A stretch of 38,650 bases of DNA, taken from Prochlorococcus sp. AG-363-A16. Its GTDB lineage: Bacteria; Cyanobacteriota; Cyanobacteriia; PCC-6307; Cyanobiaceae. The translations under genes were made by a program, and so were the position numbers. The notes under the pieces are model-generated. The model worked only from the letters and a program-made list of their open reading frames with translations, was not told where the DNA came from and did no database searches. Positions 21,001-29,838 of this stretch are shown here, piece after piece; position 1 is the first letter of the stretch; each line of letters begins with the position of its first letter. The stretch covers positions 1-38,650 of the forward strand of contig QCFB01000016.1 in the NCBI GenBank assembly GCA_003280345.1, given 5' to 3'.

Positions 21001-22662
21001 GCAAAGCAACTGGAAATAAAAGTTGCGCAAGGAGCAAAGCCAGGTGAAGGGGGCCAACTACCTGGGCCAAAGGTTGATCCATATATAGCCAAACTTCGCA
21101 ATAGCAAACCTGGGGTGGCACTAATTTCTCCACCACCTCATCACGACATTTATTCGATTGAAGATTTAGCTCAATTAATTCATGACCTACACCAAGTGCA
21201 TCCTGAGGCAAAAGTAAGTGTGAAACTAGTGGCTGAAATTGGAATTGGAACAATTGCTGCTGGCGTAGCAAAAGCAAACGCCGATGTAATTCAAATATCA
21301 GGGCATGACGGAGGGACCGGGGCTTCACCACTAAGTTCCATCAAACATGCAGGGAGTCCTTGGGAATTAGGCCTGACCGAGGTTCACAGATCCCTTCTTG
21401 AGAATGGTTTGAGAAATCGAGTTTTACTAAGAGCAGATGGAGGCCTCAAAACTGGTTGGGATGTTGTTATAGCCGCCTTACTAGGTGCAGAAGAATTTGG
21501 CTTTGGTTCAGTCGCAATGATTGCTGAAGGATGCATAATGGCGCGTGTTTGTCACACAAACAAATGTCCTGTAGGTGTAGCCACTCAACAAGAAGTTTTA
21601 CGTAAACGTTTTCCAGGGCTGCCAGAACATGTTGTCAACTTCTTTCATTTCATAGCTGAAGAAGTTCGTCAAATAATGAGTGTTCTTGGAATAGCTCAAC
21701 TAGAAGATTTAATTGGACGAACTGAGTTACTTAAGCCAAGAGAAGTAAAACTCTCAAAAACAAATTCTATTGACCTAAGTTGCCTACTCGAGCCAATAAA
21801 TGATGCCAAAAATAGGTCATGGCTTATTCATAATGAGAAGCCACATAACAATGGATTAACCCTTGAGCAAAAACTTCTTGATGATGAAAAGATTAGGCAA
21901 GCAATAAACACACATGGGAAAGAAGCTAGATCTATATCAATTAGCAATACTGATCGCAGCGTCTGCGCAAGACTATCAGGCGAAATAGCAGAGCTACATG
22001 GGAATAAAGGGTTCAAAGGCCAACTAAATCTGACCTTTAATGGCGTTGCTGGACAAAGTTTTGGAGCCTTCGTTCTCCAAGGTATGAATATTGTTCTTAT
22101 AGGAGAAGCAAATGACTATGTAGGGAAAGGAATGAATGGTGGAAAAATCACAATCATTCCTCCACCAAAAAGAAATGATCCAGGCAGTCAAGTCATCATT
22201 GGAAATACTTGTATGTATGGCGCAACAGGTGGTGAACTCTTTGCCCTTGGACGAGCTGGTGAACGTTTTGGCGTTCGAAATAGTGGAGGTAAAGCAGTCA
22301 TTGAAGGGGCAGGTGATCACTGCTGTGAATACATGACTGGTGGTGTAGTCGTAGTGCTTGGATCGACGGGAAGAAATGTTGGAGCAGGCATGACTGGTGG
22401 CATCACATTTCTCCTAGATGAGTTCGAACAAGCTATTAATCTAATAAATAAAGAGATTGTTGAAATTCATTCAATTTCCAATCATCTGCAAGAAGAAATC
22501 CTCAAGCAATTGCTTGAGGCACATTTTGAAAATACGAAAAGCACAAAAGCCAAAGAAATTCTTTCTAACTGGATACACTGGAAGCAAAAATTCAAGCTCT
22601 TAGTACCACCAAGCGAAAAAGCTAAAGTGGGGATAGAAGAATTAAAAGTATTCATAAGATAG
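18079..22662 (+). CDS. gltB: Ferredoxin-dependent glutamate synthase
   Basis: Fd-GOGAT makes two glutamates from glutamine and 2-oxoglutarate using reduced ferredoxin, the second step of ammonium assimilation. The 1527-residue protein has a class II amidotransferase domain whose catalytic Cys would be exposed after removing a short propeptide (DACGVGFLAHIEG, Cys near 28). Next come a central domain and the FMN-binding synthase domain (GEGGEDPARF, AKPGEGGQLPG, SGHDGGTGASP). The 3Fe-4S motif is CIMARVCHTNKC. The C-terminal beta-helix domain is glycine-rich (GQSFGAFV, GATGGELFALGRAGERF). An insertion SATLPTIKGLRNGDTACSA resembles the ferredoxin-type loop, and no gltD lies nearby. The ATG at 18079 is preferred over a TTG at 18070. 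The alternative symbol glsF is used in some genomes. Confidence 0.95.
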   Translation: MSQLHLSPNWPYCDSSPPKSINGEKDACGVGFLAHIEGKASHWVLEQALRSLKCMEHRGGCGGDSDSGDGAGILCAIPWNFLKSVWLEAQGASQATGLGMFFMPHEATLREEAKRFCEKEAELIGLQSKGWRDVPIDISVLGSLARANAPFIQQWLVEGTQSGNALEAELFRLRRRIGEKARKVWGERANELYIASLSSRTVVYKGMVRSEVLAAFYADLIDPRFEVAFAVYHRRFSTNTLPRWPLAQPMRLLGHNGEINTLLGNLNWAKATEVNLDSVWGNKAEDLKPVVNDSFSDSANLDATLELMVRSGRPITDSLLTLVPEAFLNQPELKDQTDINAFYEYSSCTQEPWDGPALLVFSDGCCVGATLDRNGLRPARYCITNNGFVVMGSETGVVELDESQILEKGRLGPGQMLAVDLEKGRVLGNWDVKKEAANRYPYKQWLIENRRSLLRHPWQKENQFNDLQLLQLQTAFGFTSEDFELIIDAMASGAKEPTFCMGDDIPLAVLSSKPHLLYDYFKQRFAQVTNPPIDPLREKLVMSLEMNLGKRGSPLKPEANAASVINLKTPILNEAELKDLIKNKLITSTISTLVPISDGPEGLEKSLKRICHEAEISVTQGSQILVLSDREVCASKTYIPPLLAIGAVHHHLLRKGLRLNSSLVIETAQCWSTHHLACLIGYGASAVCPWLTWETTRQWWSQPKTQKLLETGKLKNLDIEKAQENLRKALEDGLRKILSKIGISLLASYHGAQIFEAIGIGADLIELAFKGTTSRVSGISLKELANETLTFHAKAFPELDRNKLEFMGFVQYRSSGEFHLNSPEMSKALHSAVKSGPGYNHFSTYQTLLESRPPTSLRDLLDLSKAKEPLPINQVESVESICKRFCTGGMSLGALSREAHEVLAIAMNRIGGKSNSGEGGEDPARFNTLEDVDSDNRSATLPTIKGLRNGDTACSAIKQIASGRFGVTAEYLRSAKQLEIKVAQGAKPGEGGQLPGPKVDPYIAKLRNSKPGVALISPPPHHDIYSIEDLAQLIHDLHQVHPEAKVSVKLVAEIGIGTIAAGVAKANADVIQISGHDGGTGASPLSSIKHAGSPWELGLTEVHRSLLENGLRNRVLLRADGGLKTGWDVVIAALLGAEEFGFGSVAMIAEGCIMARVCHTNKCPVGVATQQEVLRKRFPGLPEHVVNFFHFIAEEVRQIMSVLGIAQLEDLIGRTELLKPREVKLSKTNSIDLSCLLEPINDAKNRSWLIHNEKPHNNGLTLEQKLLDDEKIRQAINTHGKEARSISISNTDRSVCARLSGEIAELHGNKGFKGQLNLTFNGVAGQSFGAFVLQGMNIVLIGEANDYVGKGMNGGKITIIPPPKRNDPGSQVIIGNTCMYGATGGELFALGRAGERFGVRNSGGKAVIEGAGDHCCEYMTGGVVVVLGSTGRNVGAGMTGGITFLLDEFEQAINLINKEIVEIHSISNHLQEEILKQLLEAHFENTKSTKAKEILSNWIHWKQKFKLLVPPSEKAKVGIEELKVFIR

Positions 22663-22666
22663 CCCA

Positions 22667-22975
22667 ATGAGGTGGTTTATCAAAACAGAGCTGTTTACAA
22701 AAAAAGCTATGAGGTTTACACCAGAAGAGCGTCAAAGGTATATCAGCCAACATATTACCTGGGTAAAAAATCTTAACGCCTCAGGGGTTAAAGTTTCGAG
22801 CGGATACTTAATTGATAAGCATAAAGTCCCTGGAGGAGGTGGACTATTAATTCTTCAAGCAGCGTCATTCAATGAGGCGGAATCTCTAATTATTAATGAC
22901 CCAATAATAATTGCTGGACTTGTTAATTGGAAACTTCAAGAATGGATACCAGTTTTTGGAGAACTCATAAATTAA
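22667..22975 (+). CDS. YCII-like small protein
   Basis: The 102-residue protein resembles the YCII/YciI fold (dimeric alpha-beta barrel relatives): MRWFIKTELF, R-x-x-Y-I-x-x-H-I-x-W-V, GVKVSSGYLID, GGGGLLILQAASFNEAE and a final LVNWKLQEWIPVF. The histidine after YISQ is in the place where related proteins have an active-site His, but no reaction is established. The ATG is 4 nt after the gltB stop, so it is probably on the same mRNA. It ends 2 nt from the convergent lipA stop. Confidence 0.8.
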   Translation: MRWFIKTELFTKKAMRFTPEERQRYISQHITWVKNLNASGVKVSSGYLIDKHKVPGGGGLLILQAASFNEAESLIINDPIIIAGLVNWKLQEWIPVFGELIN

Positions 22976-22977
22976 AT

Positions 22978-23847
22978 TTACCTAGGAAATCTTTCCATAA
23001 GTTTTCGTACCTCACCTGCGTTATAACTACTACGTGTTAAAGGTGAGCTGATAACCTGAAGGAATCCAAGTTTTTCTTCTCCATCTCTGCGGAAATTTTC
23101 AAACTGATCTGGTCGGACAAAGCGATCAACAGGGAGATGTTTCGCACTAGGAGCTAAATACTGACCAATAGTGACAATATCTACTTTATGAAGCCTCAAA
23201 TCCGAGAGGACTTCTGTAACCTCACTATCTTTTTCACCAAGGCCAACCATTAATCCTGATTTCGTATAAACCTTTGGCCACGACTCTTTAACACGCCTAA
23301 GCAATTCTAAAGAAAGTGCATATCGTCCTTGAGGGCGTACTCTTGGATAAAGGCGAGGAACTGTCTCAATATTGTGGTTTAAAACATTTGGAGACGCTTT
23401 CATGATTTTGGATAAAGCATCCCAGTTACCACACAAGTCGGGAATCAATAATTCAATAGTGGTTTTATCAGATCGCTTTCGCACCTCATTTATACAATCA
23501 ATAAATTGACTAGCTCCTCCATCCTCTAAATCGTCACGATTTACTGAAGTGATCACAACATGGTGGAGCTTCATACGTACCACCGCCTCTGCTAATCGAT
23601 AAGGTTCTGAGGGGTCCAAGGCCCGCGCGGTCTTATCAAAATCGATGTCGCAGTAAGGGCATGCACGTGTGCATCCAGGCCCCATGATCAAGAAAGTGGC
23701 GGTACCGCTAGCAAAACATTCGCCGATATTCGGGCAACTTGCCTCCTGGCAAACAGTATTTAGCTTGAGATCTGACAAAAGATCTGATATTTCACCAATG
23801 CGTTCAAGCTGTGGGGCCTTTACACGTAACCAGTTGGGTTTAAGCAA
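22978..23847 (-). CDS. lipA: Lipoyl synthase
   Basis: LipA is a radical SAM enzyme that inserts two sulfurs into protein-bound octanoyl groups to make lipoate for 2-oxoacid dehydrogenases and the glycine cleavage system. The 289-residue protein has the auxiliary cluster cysteines [12 protein letters not shown] and the radical SAM cluster [12 protein letters not shown]. Further LipA segments are [19 protein letters not shown], the [11 protein letters not shown] loop and the C-terminal RSSYNAGE. The serine in RSSYNAGE ligates the auxiliary cluster in characterised LipA. The only usable start is TTG at 23847, since a stop lies 8 codons upstream with no ATG or GTG between. Confidence 0.96.
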   Translation of the reverse strand: MLKPNWLRVKAPQLERIGEISDLLSDLKLNTVCQEASCPNIGECFASGTATFLIMGPGCTRACPYCDIDFDKTARALDPSEPYRLAEAVVRMKLHHVVITSVNRDDLEDGGASQFIDCINEVRKRSDKTTIELLIPDLCGNWDALSKIMKASPNVLNHNIETVPRLYPRVRPQGRYALSLELLRRVKESWPKVYTKSGLMVGLGEKDSEVTEVLSDLRLHKVDIVTIGQYLAPSAKHLPVDRFVRPDQFENFRRDGEEKLGFLQVISSPLTRSSYNAGEVRKLMERFPR

Positions 23848-23929
23848 GGCAGTTCCCTGAATAAAACAACTTTAGGAACCTGCCAAGATGGTGAATTGGT
23901 TTCAGCAACATCTTCTAAAGTTCATTTAT

Positions 23930-24003
23930 CGGGATGTGGCGCAGTTTGGTAGCGCACTTCGTTCGGGACGAAGGGGCCGCAGGTTCAAATCCTGCCATCC
24001 CGA
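23930..24003 (+). tRNA. tRNA-Pro (anticodon CGG)
   Basis: A complete cloverleaf of 74 nt. The acceptor stem is CGGGATG/CATCCCG. The anticodon stem CTTCG/CGAAG encloses the loop TTCGGGA with anticodon CGG, and the T arm carries GGTTCAAATCC. The discriminator is A at 24003; the next bases are CTA, so a CCA end is not encoded. It lies alone on the plus strand between minus-strand lipA and the cobalamin gene. Confidence 0.96.
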
Positions 24004-24012
24004 CTAAATTAA

Positions 24013-24040
24013 TTACTTAAATTTTTTTTAAATTTAATAT
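24013..24040. terminator. AT-rich hairpin between tRNA-Pro and the CbiGH gene
   Basis: TTAAATTT (24017-24024) and AAATTTAA (24030-24037) form an 8-bp, all-AT inverted repeat with a T-only loop, in the gap after tRNA-Pro and overlapping the stop codon of the opposite-strand gene. It may help end one or both convergent transcripts, but the stem is weak and has no GC pairs. Confidence 0.3.
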
Positions 24041-25941
24041 CCTCTTGCAGTAACAAACCAATCATCCTTAATCGAACTATGGCTATTGCCAATTAGAACA
24101 ATCGTAAGCATATCAACTTCATCTACTGGAAAATTATCCAGCGAATATAAACTAATAGATTCTTTCTTTCTTCCTAATTGATGAGCCAAAACGACGGGGG
24201 TACTTGGTGGTCTTTGTTCTAACATAAGGTTCCTTACATGTTCCAACTGCCAATTACGTTTTTGTGATCTTGGGTTATAAATAGCTACAACAAAGTCACC
24301 AATAGAGGCAGCCTTTATTCTTTTTTTAATTTCTTGCCATGGAGTCAAATAATCACTCAAACTAATCGCACAAAAATCATTCATTAATGGGGCTCCTATG
24401 CGAGCCGCGGCCATTTGCATAGCTGAAATGCCTGGATGAACCTGAAACATTGGCCTATCCATTTTTGGTAAACCCAACCAATTTTCCAAAGCCAAGCCAG
24501 CCATGCCATAAATGCCACTATCACCAGAGGAGATAAGAGCAACTCGTACGCCTTGCATGGCAAGCTCTATCGCTTTCAAACATCTTTCTCTCTCAAAAGT
24601 AAGTTTGAAATCAATCCGCACTTGGTCTGTACGCCTTAATGGCTCCAAAAGATCTAGGTAACGTTCATATCCAACCCAAACAACAGCTCTAGCAAGTGCA
24701 AAGCGTGCGTCATTAGTTAAAAGTCCTAATTCTCCAGGGCCACTACCAACCAAATGAAGTTCACCCCTGCTTGGGGCAAACGGTTCTCCAGCCTCAGCAA
24801 TCGCAATAGTCAAAGCTCCGTACTCATTATTTCTGGCTTTATAAATGATCTTCTCTTGCAACAAAGTACCTCTTTCCCCTGCAGCAAGAAGGGCTGCTGC
24901 TTCTGCTACAGAGGGACTCCCTATTACCTGCTGAACTAAATGAGAAGGATTTGGGACATTAATTTTCGAAAGGTCTTCGCCTGCAAAAAAACGTAGAGGC
25001 CAATCTTCTGAGCTAGCAACTTCTAATAAACAAGGCTCATCAGATTTCAGTTCAATGCTTGCTAAGCCCGCGACAGCAGCTCTAGCTAAGCCTGACTTAT
25101 CAAGTGCGTCAGCTAAAGATCTTTTTAAAAAGCTTGAACTTGTATTTCTTTCGCAACCAATTCCTATCCATAAAGTTGCTGGATGCCAGCGACACTTATT
25201 TTTCACCTCTGGGCCAATGGTAAAGAATGGAGTTTTCTCCAGCTTGGGAGATATATATTCCCCAATAGAGTTCGAAGCGGCAAAACTATCTACCCACAAT
25301 TTCGAACCTGATCTTTGAATAAAACTTAAGTTAGATCCCTTAGCTTGATTAATCATTAACTCATTCCAAGAAGAGCTTTCGCCTTCCCGTATCCATCCCC
25401 AAGATTCTCCAAAACTGTCAATAGATAAAAGGTCTTGACTTCTTGTATGACCTGTAACTACTGCAATGCCGCTAAGGGCCTCTGCAAGCTGAAAGGATAG
25501 ATCTTCTGCTCCAGCCTTATGCCCCCCTAAAAGAGGCACTACATATTGCCCCCGTTCATCGAGTACAACCACAGCAGGGTCAACATCCTTATTTATAAGT
25601 AGAGGCGCCACTAATCGTGTTGCAGCACCAATTGCTCCTACAACAAGAATAGTTCCACCTTGATGCCAATACTTTCGAAGAATTTCACTTGGTGAACCAA
25701 CCCATACATCTTTTGGGAGAAAATCAATCTTTGCAGCCGCTCCAGAGGCAAGAGCCAAATGATCGACATGATTAGAACCCTTAAGCCTTTGAAGCAAATT
25801 CCATGAACTACTCGAAAGCCCAAGTGCAATTCGCTTAATAGAAGTAGTAGCGAGACAGGTATTCAGAAGATTTAAGAAGTTAAAGAGTCCTGAATTAATA
25901 TTGATACCAAATTGACAAAGTTTTTTGCAAACTCTATTCAA
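24034..25941 (-). CDS. cobJ: CbiG-CbiH/CobJ fusion: cobalt-precorrin-5A hydrolase plus C17-methyltransferase
   Basis: The 635-residue protein fuses two corrin-ring enzymes of cobalamin synthesis. Residues about 90-175 resemble the CbiG N-terminal domain (ILVVGAIGAATRLVAPLL, PLLGGHKAGAEDL). About 255-385 match the CbiG C-terminal domain (LWIGIGCERNTS, AGLASIELKSDEP). From about 393 the tetrapyrrole methylase CbiH/CobJ follows (LHLVGSGPGELGLLT, ALISSGDSGIYGMAG, PGISAMQMAAARIGAPL). CbiG opens the delta-lactone of the ring and CbiH methylates C17 during ring contraction. The start is TTG, overlapping the upstream stop as TTGA; no ATG occurs before the CbiG domain. This fits cobalamin-type synthesis in marine picocyanobacteria. 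Confidence 0.92.
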   Translation of the reverse strand: MNRVCKKLCQFGININSGLFNFLNLLNTCLATTSIKRIALGLSSSSWNLLQRLKGSNHVDHLALASGAAAKIDFLPKDVWVGSPSEILRKYWHQGGTILVVGAIGAATRLVAPLLINKDVDPAVVVLDERGQYVVPLLGGHKAGAEDLSFQLAEALSGIAVVTGHTRSQDLLSIDSFGESWGWIREGESSSWNELMINQAKGSNLSFIQRSGSKLWVDSFAASNSIGEYISPKLEKTPFFTIGPEVKNKCRWHPATLWIGIGCERNTSSSFLKRSLADALDKSGLARAAVAGLASIELKSDEPCLLEVASSEDWPLRFFAGEDLSKINVPNPSHLVQQVIGSPSVAEAAALLAAGERGTLLQEKIIYKARNNEYGALTIAIAEAGEPFAPSRGELHLVGSGPGELGLLTNDARFALARAVVWVGYERYLDLLEPLRRTDQVRIDFKLTFERERCLKAIELAMQGVRVALISSGDSGIYGMAGLALENWLGLPKMDRPMFQVHPGISAMQMAAARIGAPLMNDFCAISLSDYLTPWQEIKKRIKAASIGDFVVAIYNPRSQKRNWQLEHVRNLMLEQRPPSTPVVLAHQLGRKKESISLYSLDNFPVDEVDMLTIVLIGNSHSSIKDDWFVTARGY

Positions 25942-27122
25942 GGAATAAGGGTATCAGGGAACAATTCTTTACCTGACAAGGTCATAACACCTAAATCATC
26001 ATTTAGTTTTGCAGAAGAATCTTGCTCATTTTCAGAGCCATGGTCTAAAGCAAAAGGAGTTGGTTCTTTTTTTTCCAATTGATCTTCTCGGTAAGACTCT
26101 TGCACTTCGAATTCAGATTGAAACTGACCAGCTAGTTTCGAAATCTCAATATCTGAAAAATCATTGCTTAACCAATTAGGAACTTTTTCACTCTGGTTTT
26201 TCAAGACTTTCAACTGGTTATTAAAGGTAGGAGCAATTGGATTTCCCAATTCATCCAAAAGTTCTATCTGAATAACATCATTCTTAGATGTAATTGTATT
26301 TAGCCAAACTGCACCAAAATGATCCATTAAAAAACTATCTCCATTAACACTGACTTTGACCCTCCATTGATCATCTCCCTCCTTAAGACCTTGCAAAGGA
26401 GCATTCCAAATCACCCAATCAATAAATAGTGGTCCATTAATAAGCGATAACTCAGAAGGGCTAACAATTGTCAACCAAGGCAACTCTATCTCTGGCTGAG
26501 TCCCTTCGAGCTTTTGAAAAAAATGGATATTCCACTGAATCTTTGCCCCATGCTCCTTAACGGCCTCTCCCCAAGGGAAAGCAGCATATGCGACCAGTCT
26601 ATGGCTTCCTGGAGTCAAGGCAGACATAGTTAAACGTAGCTTCCCAGCCTTTGATTCACTAATTCGAATTGGGTCCAAATTGTCGATTTGAACTACAACA
26701 TGAGGTCCCAAACCCAGTAATGGATCTTTTCCAATGGGCCAATCCTGCAAATCAAGAACCAATTCCCAATTATCTGTTTTCAACACAGAACCTGAAATTG
26801 GGGAAACTAAACTAAGTTTTGGATGATATTTATTTAAATCTTCTCGAATTTTTTGAACAACTTTTGGCGGACTAATCTCCTGTAATTGTTCAGGCTCAAC
26901 TGAATCAGTTCCAAGTTCACCAAAAGAAATTAATGTTTCAATTTCTTTTGGCATCGACCAGCTTGGAAGTGCCATTACTGGGCTCACACAAAACAAGGAT
27001 GTCAAGAGCATTAAGAAAAGCTGAGTCCAACACTGCAATAGCTTTAAAGGTAAAAAAAACAACGCCTTAACTTGCCCGAGCCAGTTCCAAATAATTGTTG
27101 GGATTAAAAATTTTTTGCGCAT
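25938..27122 (-). CDS. Secreted or membrane-anchored protein of unknown function
   Basis: I do not recognise this family. From the ATG at 27122 the protein has about 394 residues. A basic start (MRKKF) leads into a long hydrophobic stretch ending VSPVMALPSW, which looks like a signal peptide or anchor with a possible cleavage after MA. The body has two beta-rich repeats of a similar kind, LSLVSPISGSVLKTDNW and LTIVSPSELSLINGPLF, suggesting Ig-like or jelly-roll modules. The last 70 residues are acidic and Ser/Glu-rich. The frame is open to a GTG at 27185. Its stop overlaps the CbiGH start, so the two are translationally coupled although no functional link is obvious. It is divergent to psaA. 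Confidence 0.7.
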   Translation of the reverse strand: MRKKFLIPTIIWNWLGQVKALFFLPLKLLQCWTQLFLMLLTSLFCVSPVMALPSWSMPKEIETLISFGELGTDSVEPEQLQEISPPKVVQKIREDLNKYHPKLSLVSPISGSVLKTDNWELVLDLQDWPIGKDPLLGLGPHVVVQIDNLDPIRISESKAGKLRLTMSALTPGSHRLVAYAAFPWGEAVKEHGAKIQWNIHFFQKLEGTQPEIELPWLTIVSPSELSLINGPLFIDWVIWNAPLQGLKEGDDQWRVKVSVNGDSFLMDHFGAVWLNTITSKNDVIQIELLDELGNPIAPTFNNQLKVLKNQSEKVPNWLSNDFSDIEISKLAGQFQSEFEVQESYREDQLEKKEPTPFALDHGSENEQDSSAKLNDDLGVMTLSGKELFPDTLIP

Positions 27123-27360
27123 ATGAAAAGTCAATGCCATTAAGCTGGAAGAAACAATGAATATCTCCAGCATGGTCTTCCTCACTAGGATTAGTCATGT
27201 TAATTAATTCAAAAAATATCAAGCTTTCTTATTGGTAAAATTACATGAAATGTGTTTTTTGCCCCTGAGGACACCTTCTGAAATCTCCAGGCCTAAGCAG
27301 ACATGACGAGCGAATAGAACATTTGTTACTTGATTCAGTAGTAACAGGCTCTCCCACTTA

Positions 27361-27532
27361 TGCTTTCTGGAGCGGTCCCCTTGAAAGGGGCCAAATCGCT
27401 CCAGTGCCTCGGCACTGGCGCCCGGTGTCGACATTACTTTTGTTATTGACGACTCCGGGGCCCTGACAAGCCCAAAGGCCTGTCACTGGGGTGGCCCTCC
27501 ACCTCGATTCCCGTACCTCGAGGAACATCTCG
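27361..27532 (+). promoter_or_regulatory. psaA leader RNA (psaA-motif-like three-hairpin 5' UTR)
   Basis: Just before psaA, base composition jumps from about 25% GC (27181-27240, counted by hand) to about 59% (27361-27540) and three hairpins appear. H1 pairs CTGGAGCG (27367-27374) with CGCTCCAG (27397-27404) around an inner CCCC/GGGG. H2 is CCAGTGC-CTCG-GCACTGG (27401-27418 with flanking pairs). H3 is TGACA-GCC-CAAA-GGC-TGTCA (27464-27485). H1 and H2 share CCAG at 27401-27404, so they compete. A three-hairpin psaA RNA motif upstream of psaAB is described for marine cyanobacteria in Rfam; I believe this is it but did not run the model. Confidence 0.6.
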
Positions 27533-29815
27533 ATGACAATTAGCCCACCAGAACGTGGGGAGAAAGCCAAAGCTTCTGGAGGAGTACCTACTCCTTACGA
27601 CCAACCAGTCGACAGGGATCACGTCCCAGCCGACATAGAAAAAGCCGGTCAGCCCGGTTTTTGGTCACGAAGCCTTGCCAAAGGACCCAAAACCACAACT
27701 TGGATTTGGAACCTCCACGCTGATGCTCACGACTTTGAAACACATATAGGTGACCTCGAAGAGACAAGCCGAAAGATTTTTTCGGCCCACTTCGGTCACC
27801 TAGCCATCGTCTTTATATGGATGAGTGGCTTCTTTTTTGCAGGAGCCCGATTCTCCAACTATTCAGGTTGGTTAGCCGACCCAACGCACGTGAAACCAGG
27901 TGCGCAGGTCGTTTGGCCAATTGTTGGACAAGAAATTCTCAATGGCAATTTGGGAGCCAATTACGAAGGCATCCAAATCAGCTCAGGTATTTTCCAAATG
28001 TGGAGATCTTGGGGCATCACCAGTGAGACGCAGCTAATGGCTCTAGCCATTGGTGCAGTCGTGATGGCAGCCCTAATGCTCCATGGAGGGATTTACCACT
28101 ATCACAAGGCTGCTCCGAAACTCGAATGGTTCCGGAAAATTGAATCAATGATGCAGCACCATCAGATTATTCTGTTTGGTTTGGGCTCCATTGCCTGGGC
28201 TGGTCACTTGATTCATATCAGTGCACCTGTCACAGCACTGATGGATGCAATTGATACTGGCAGTCCCCTCGTCGTTGATGGGGTAAGCATTGCTAGCGCT
28301 GCAGACATTACGAGCCTTTCAACAAGGCTTTGTGACCCACAAATTGCAAGTCAAATTTTCCCTAGCCTTGCTGGGCGTACGGTTGAAAATTTCTTCACCC
28401 TTAACTGGTGGGCCTTCAGCGATATCCTCACCAACAAAGGTGGCTTAAATCCTGTTACAGGAAGCCTCTGGATGACAGATATATCCCACCACCACTTGGC
28501 TTGGGGTGTATTCGCTGTCTTTGGTGGACACATGTGGGGCAATAACGTCCACGGTGTAGGCCACAGGATGAAGGAAATTATGGATAACGCAAAAGGCGAT
28601 CCAATCCTTTTCCCAGCACCTAAAGGACACGAAGGAATCTTTGAGTTCCTTAGCAATAGCTGGCATGCTCAGCTAAGCATCAACCTGGCAATGATCGGTT
28701 CAGGGAGCATAGTTGTTGCTCACCATCAGTATGCGCTTCCTGCTTACCCTTATCTGTCGATTGATCACCCAACAGTTCTTGGTTTGTTCACCCACCACAT
28801 GTGGATTGGCGGATTAATGATCTGTGGAGCGGCCGCTCATGCAGGCATTGCAATGGTTCGTGATTACGATCCAGCTTTACATGTAGACAACGTTCTCGAC
28901 CGGATACTTAAGGCTCGCGATGCAATCATCAGTCAGCTGAACTGGGCTTGCATGTTCATTGGCTTCCATAGCTTCGGGCTTTATATCCATAACGATGTAA
29001 TGCGTGCGCTTGGTCGTCCTGGCGACATGTTCAGTGATACAGCTATCCAGATACAACCTGTGTTTGCTCAGTGGGTTCAAAACATCTGGCTTGGTTCTGT
29101 AGGCACAGCTGATCTTGTTGGTGCTGGGCCTCTGCCTGGCGGTGTTAGCGAAGCTTTCTCAATGCCTCTGGGAACTGCTGATCTAATGATCCACCATGTT
29201 CACGCCTTCACTATTCATGTAACTTTGCTCATCCTTTTCAAGGGTGTTCTTTATGCCAGAAGCTCCCGCCTAATTCCAGATAAGGCAAATCTAGGTTTCC
29301 GTTTCTCCTGCGATGGTCCCGGACGCGGCGGTACCTGTCAGGTTTCATCTTGGGACCATGTATTCCTTGGCCTCTTCTGGATGTATAACTCCATCTCAGT
29401 AGTTATCTTCTACTTCTCATGGAAGATGCAAAGTGATGTATGGGGACTTACAGGTGGCAACTTTGCTCAAAGTTCGATCACCATTAATGGCTGGCTTAGG
29501 GACTACCTATGGGCTCAGTCCTCTCAGGTTCTAACTGGCTATGGCAATTCACTAGCCGGATATAGCCTGCTATTCCTAGGAGCACACTTCATCTGGGCAT
29601 TCAGTCTGATGTTCCTGTTTACCGGTCGCGGTTATTGGCAGGAATTGTTTGAATCCATTATCTGGGCTCATAACAAACTGAAAATCGCTCCTGCGATTCA
29701 GCCTCGTGCTCTATCCATTACCCAGGGCCGCGCCGTGGGTGTGACTCACTTCCTACTAGGTGGCATTGTGACCACTTGGTGTTTCTTCCATGCCCGCCTT
29801 ATTGGCCTCGGCTGA
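27533..29815 (+). CDS. psaA: Photosystem I P700 apoprotein A1
   Basis: PsaA and PsaB form the heterodimeric photosystem I core in the thylakoid membrane and bind P700, chlorophylls, quinones and the Fx cluster. The 760-residue protein starts [17 protein letters not shown] at the ATG at 27533; the frame continues 14 codons upstream into the leader but that part is not PsaA. It has eleven expected membrane spans rich in His ligands and the Fx motif [16 protein letters not shown], whose two cysteines ligate the shared 4Fe-4S cluster. psaB follows after 23 nt. GC content and codon choice are higher than in neighbours, as usual for these highly expressed genes. Confidence 0.99.
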   Translation: MTISPPERGEKAKASGGVPTPYDQPVDRDHVPADIEKAGQPGFWSRSLAKGPKTTTWIWNLHADAHDFETHIGDLEETSRKIFSAHFGHLAIVFIWMSGFFFAGARFSNYSGWLADPTHVKPGAQVVWPIVGQEILNGNLGANYEGIQISSGIFQMWRSWGITSETQLMALAIGAVVMAALMLHGGIYHYHKAAPKLEWFRKIESMMQHHQIILFGLGSIAWAGHLIHISAPVTALMDAIDTGSPLVVDGVSIASAADITSLSTRLCDPQIASQIFPSLAGRTVENFFTLNWWAFSDILTNKGGLNPVTGSLWMTDISHHHLAWGVFAVFGGHMWGNNVHGVGHRMKEIMDNAKGDPILFPAPKGHEGIFEFLSNSWHAQLSINLAMIGSGSIVVAHHQYALPAYPYLSIDHPTVLGLFTHHMWIGGLMICGAAAHAGIAMVRDYDPALHVDNVLDRILKARDAIISQLNWACMFIGFHSFGLYIHNDVMRALGRPGDMFSDTAIQIQPVFAQWVQNIWLGSVGTADLVGAGPLPGGVSEAFSMPLGTADLMIHHVHAFTIHVTLLILFKGVLYARSSRLIPDKANLGFRFSCDGPGRGGTCQVSSWDHVFLGLFWMYNSISVVIFYFSWKMQSDVWGLTGGNFAQSSITINGWLRDYLWAQSSQVLTGYGNSLAGYSLLFLGAHFIWAFSLMFLFTGRGYWQELFESIIWAHNKLKIAPAIQPRALSITQGRAVGVTHFLLGGIVTTWCFFHARLIGLG

Positions 29816-29838
29816 CCTCTTCCTGACCTTATCCCCAC

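Noticed and set aside
27219-27570. Two minus-strand frames of about 70 residues across the psaA leader
   Set aside because: They overlap the structured leader and the psaA start, have no recognisable domain, and are explained by GC-rich hairpin DNA lacking stop codons.
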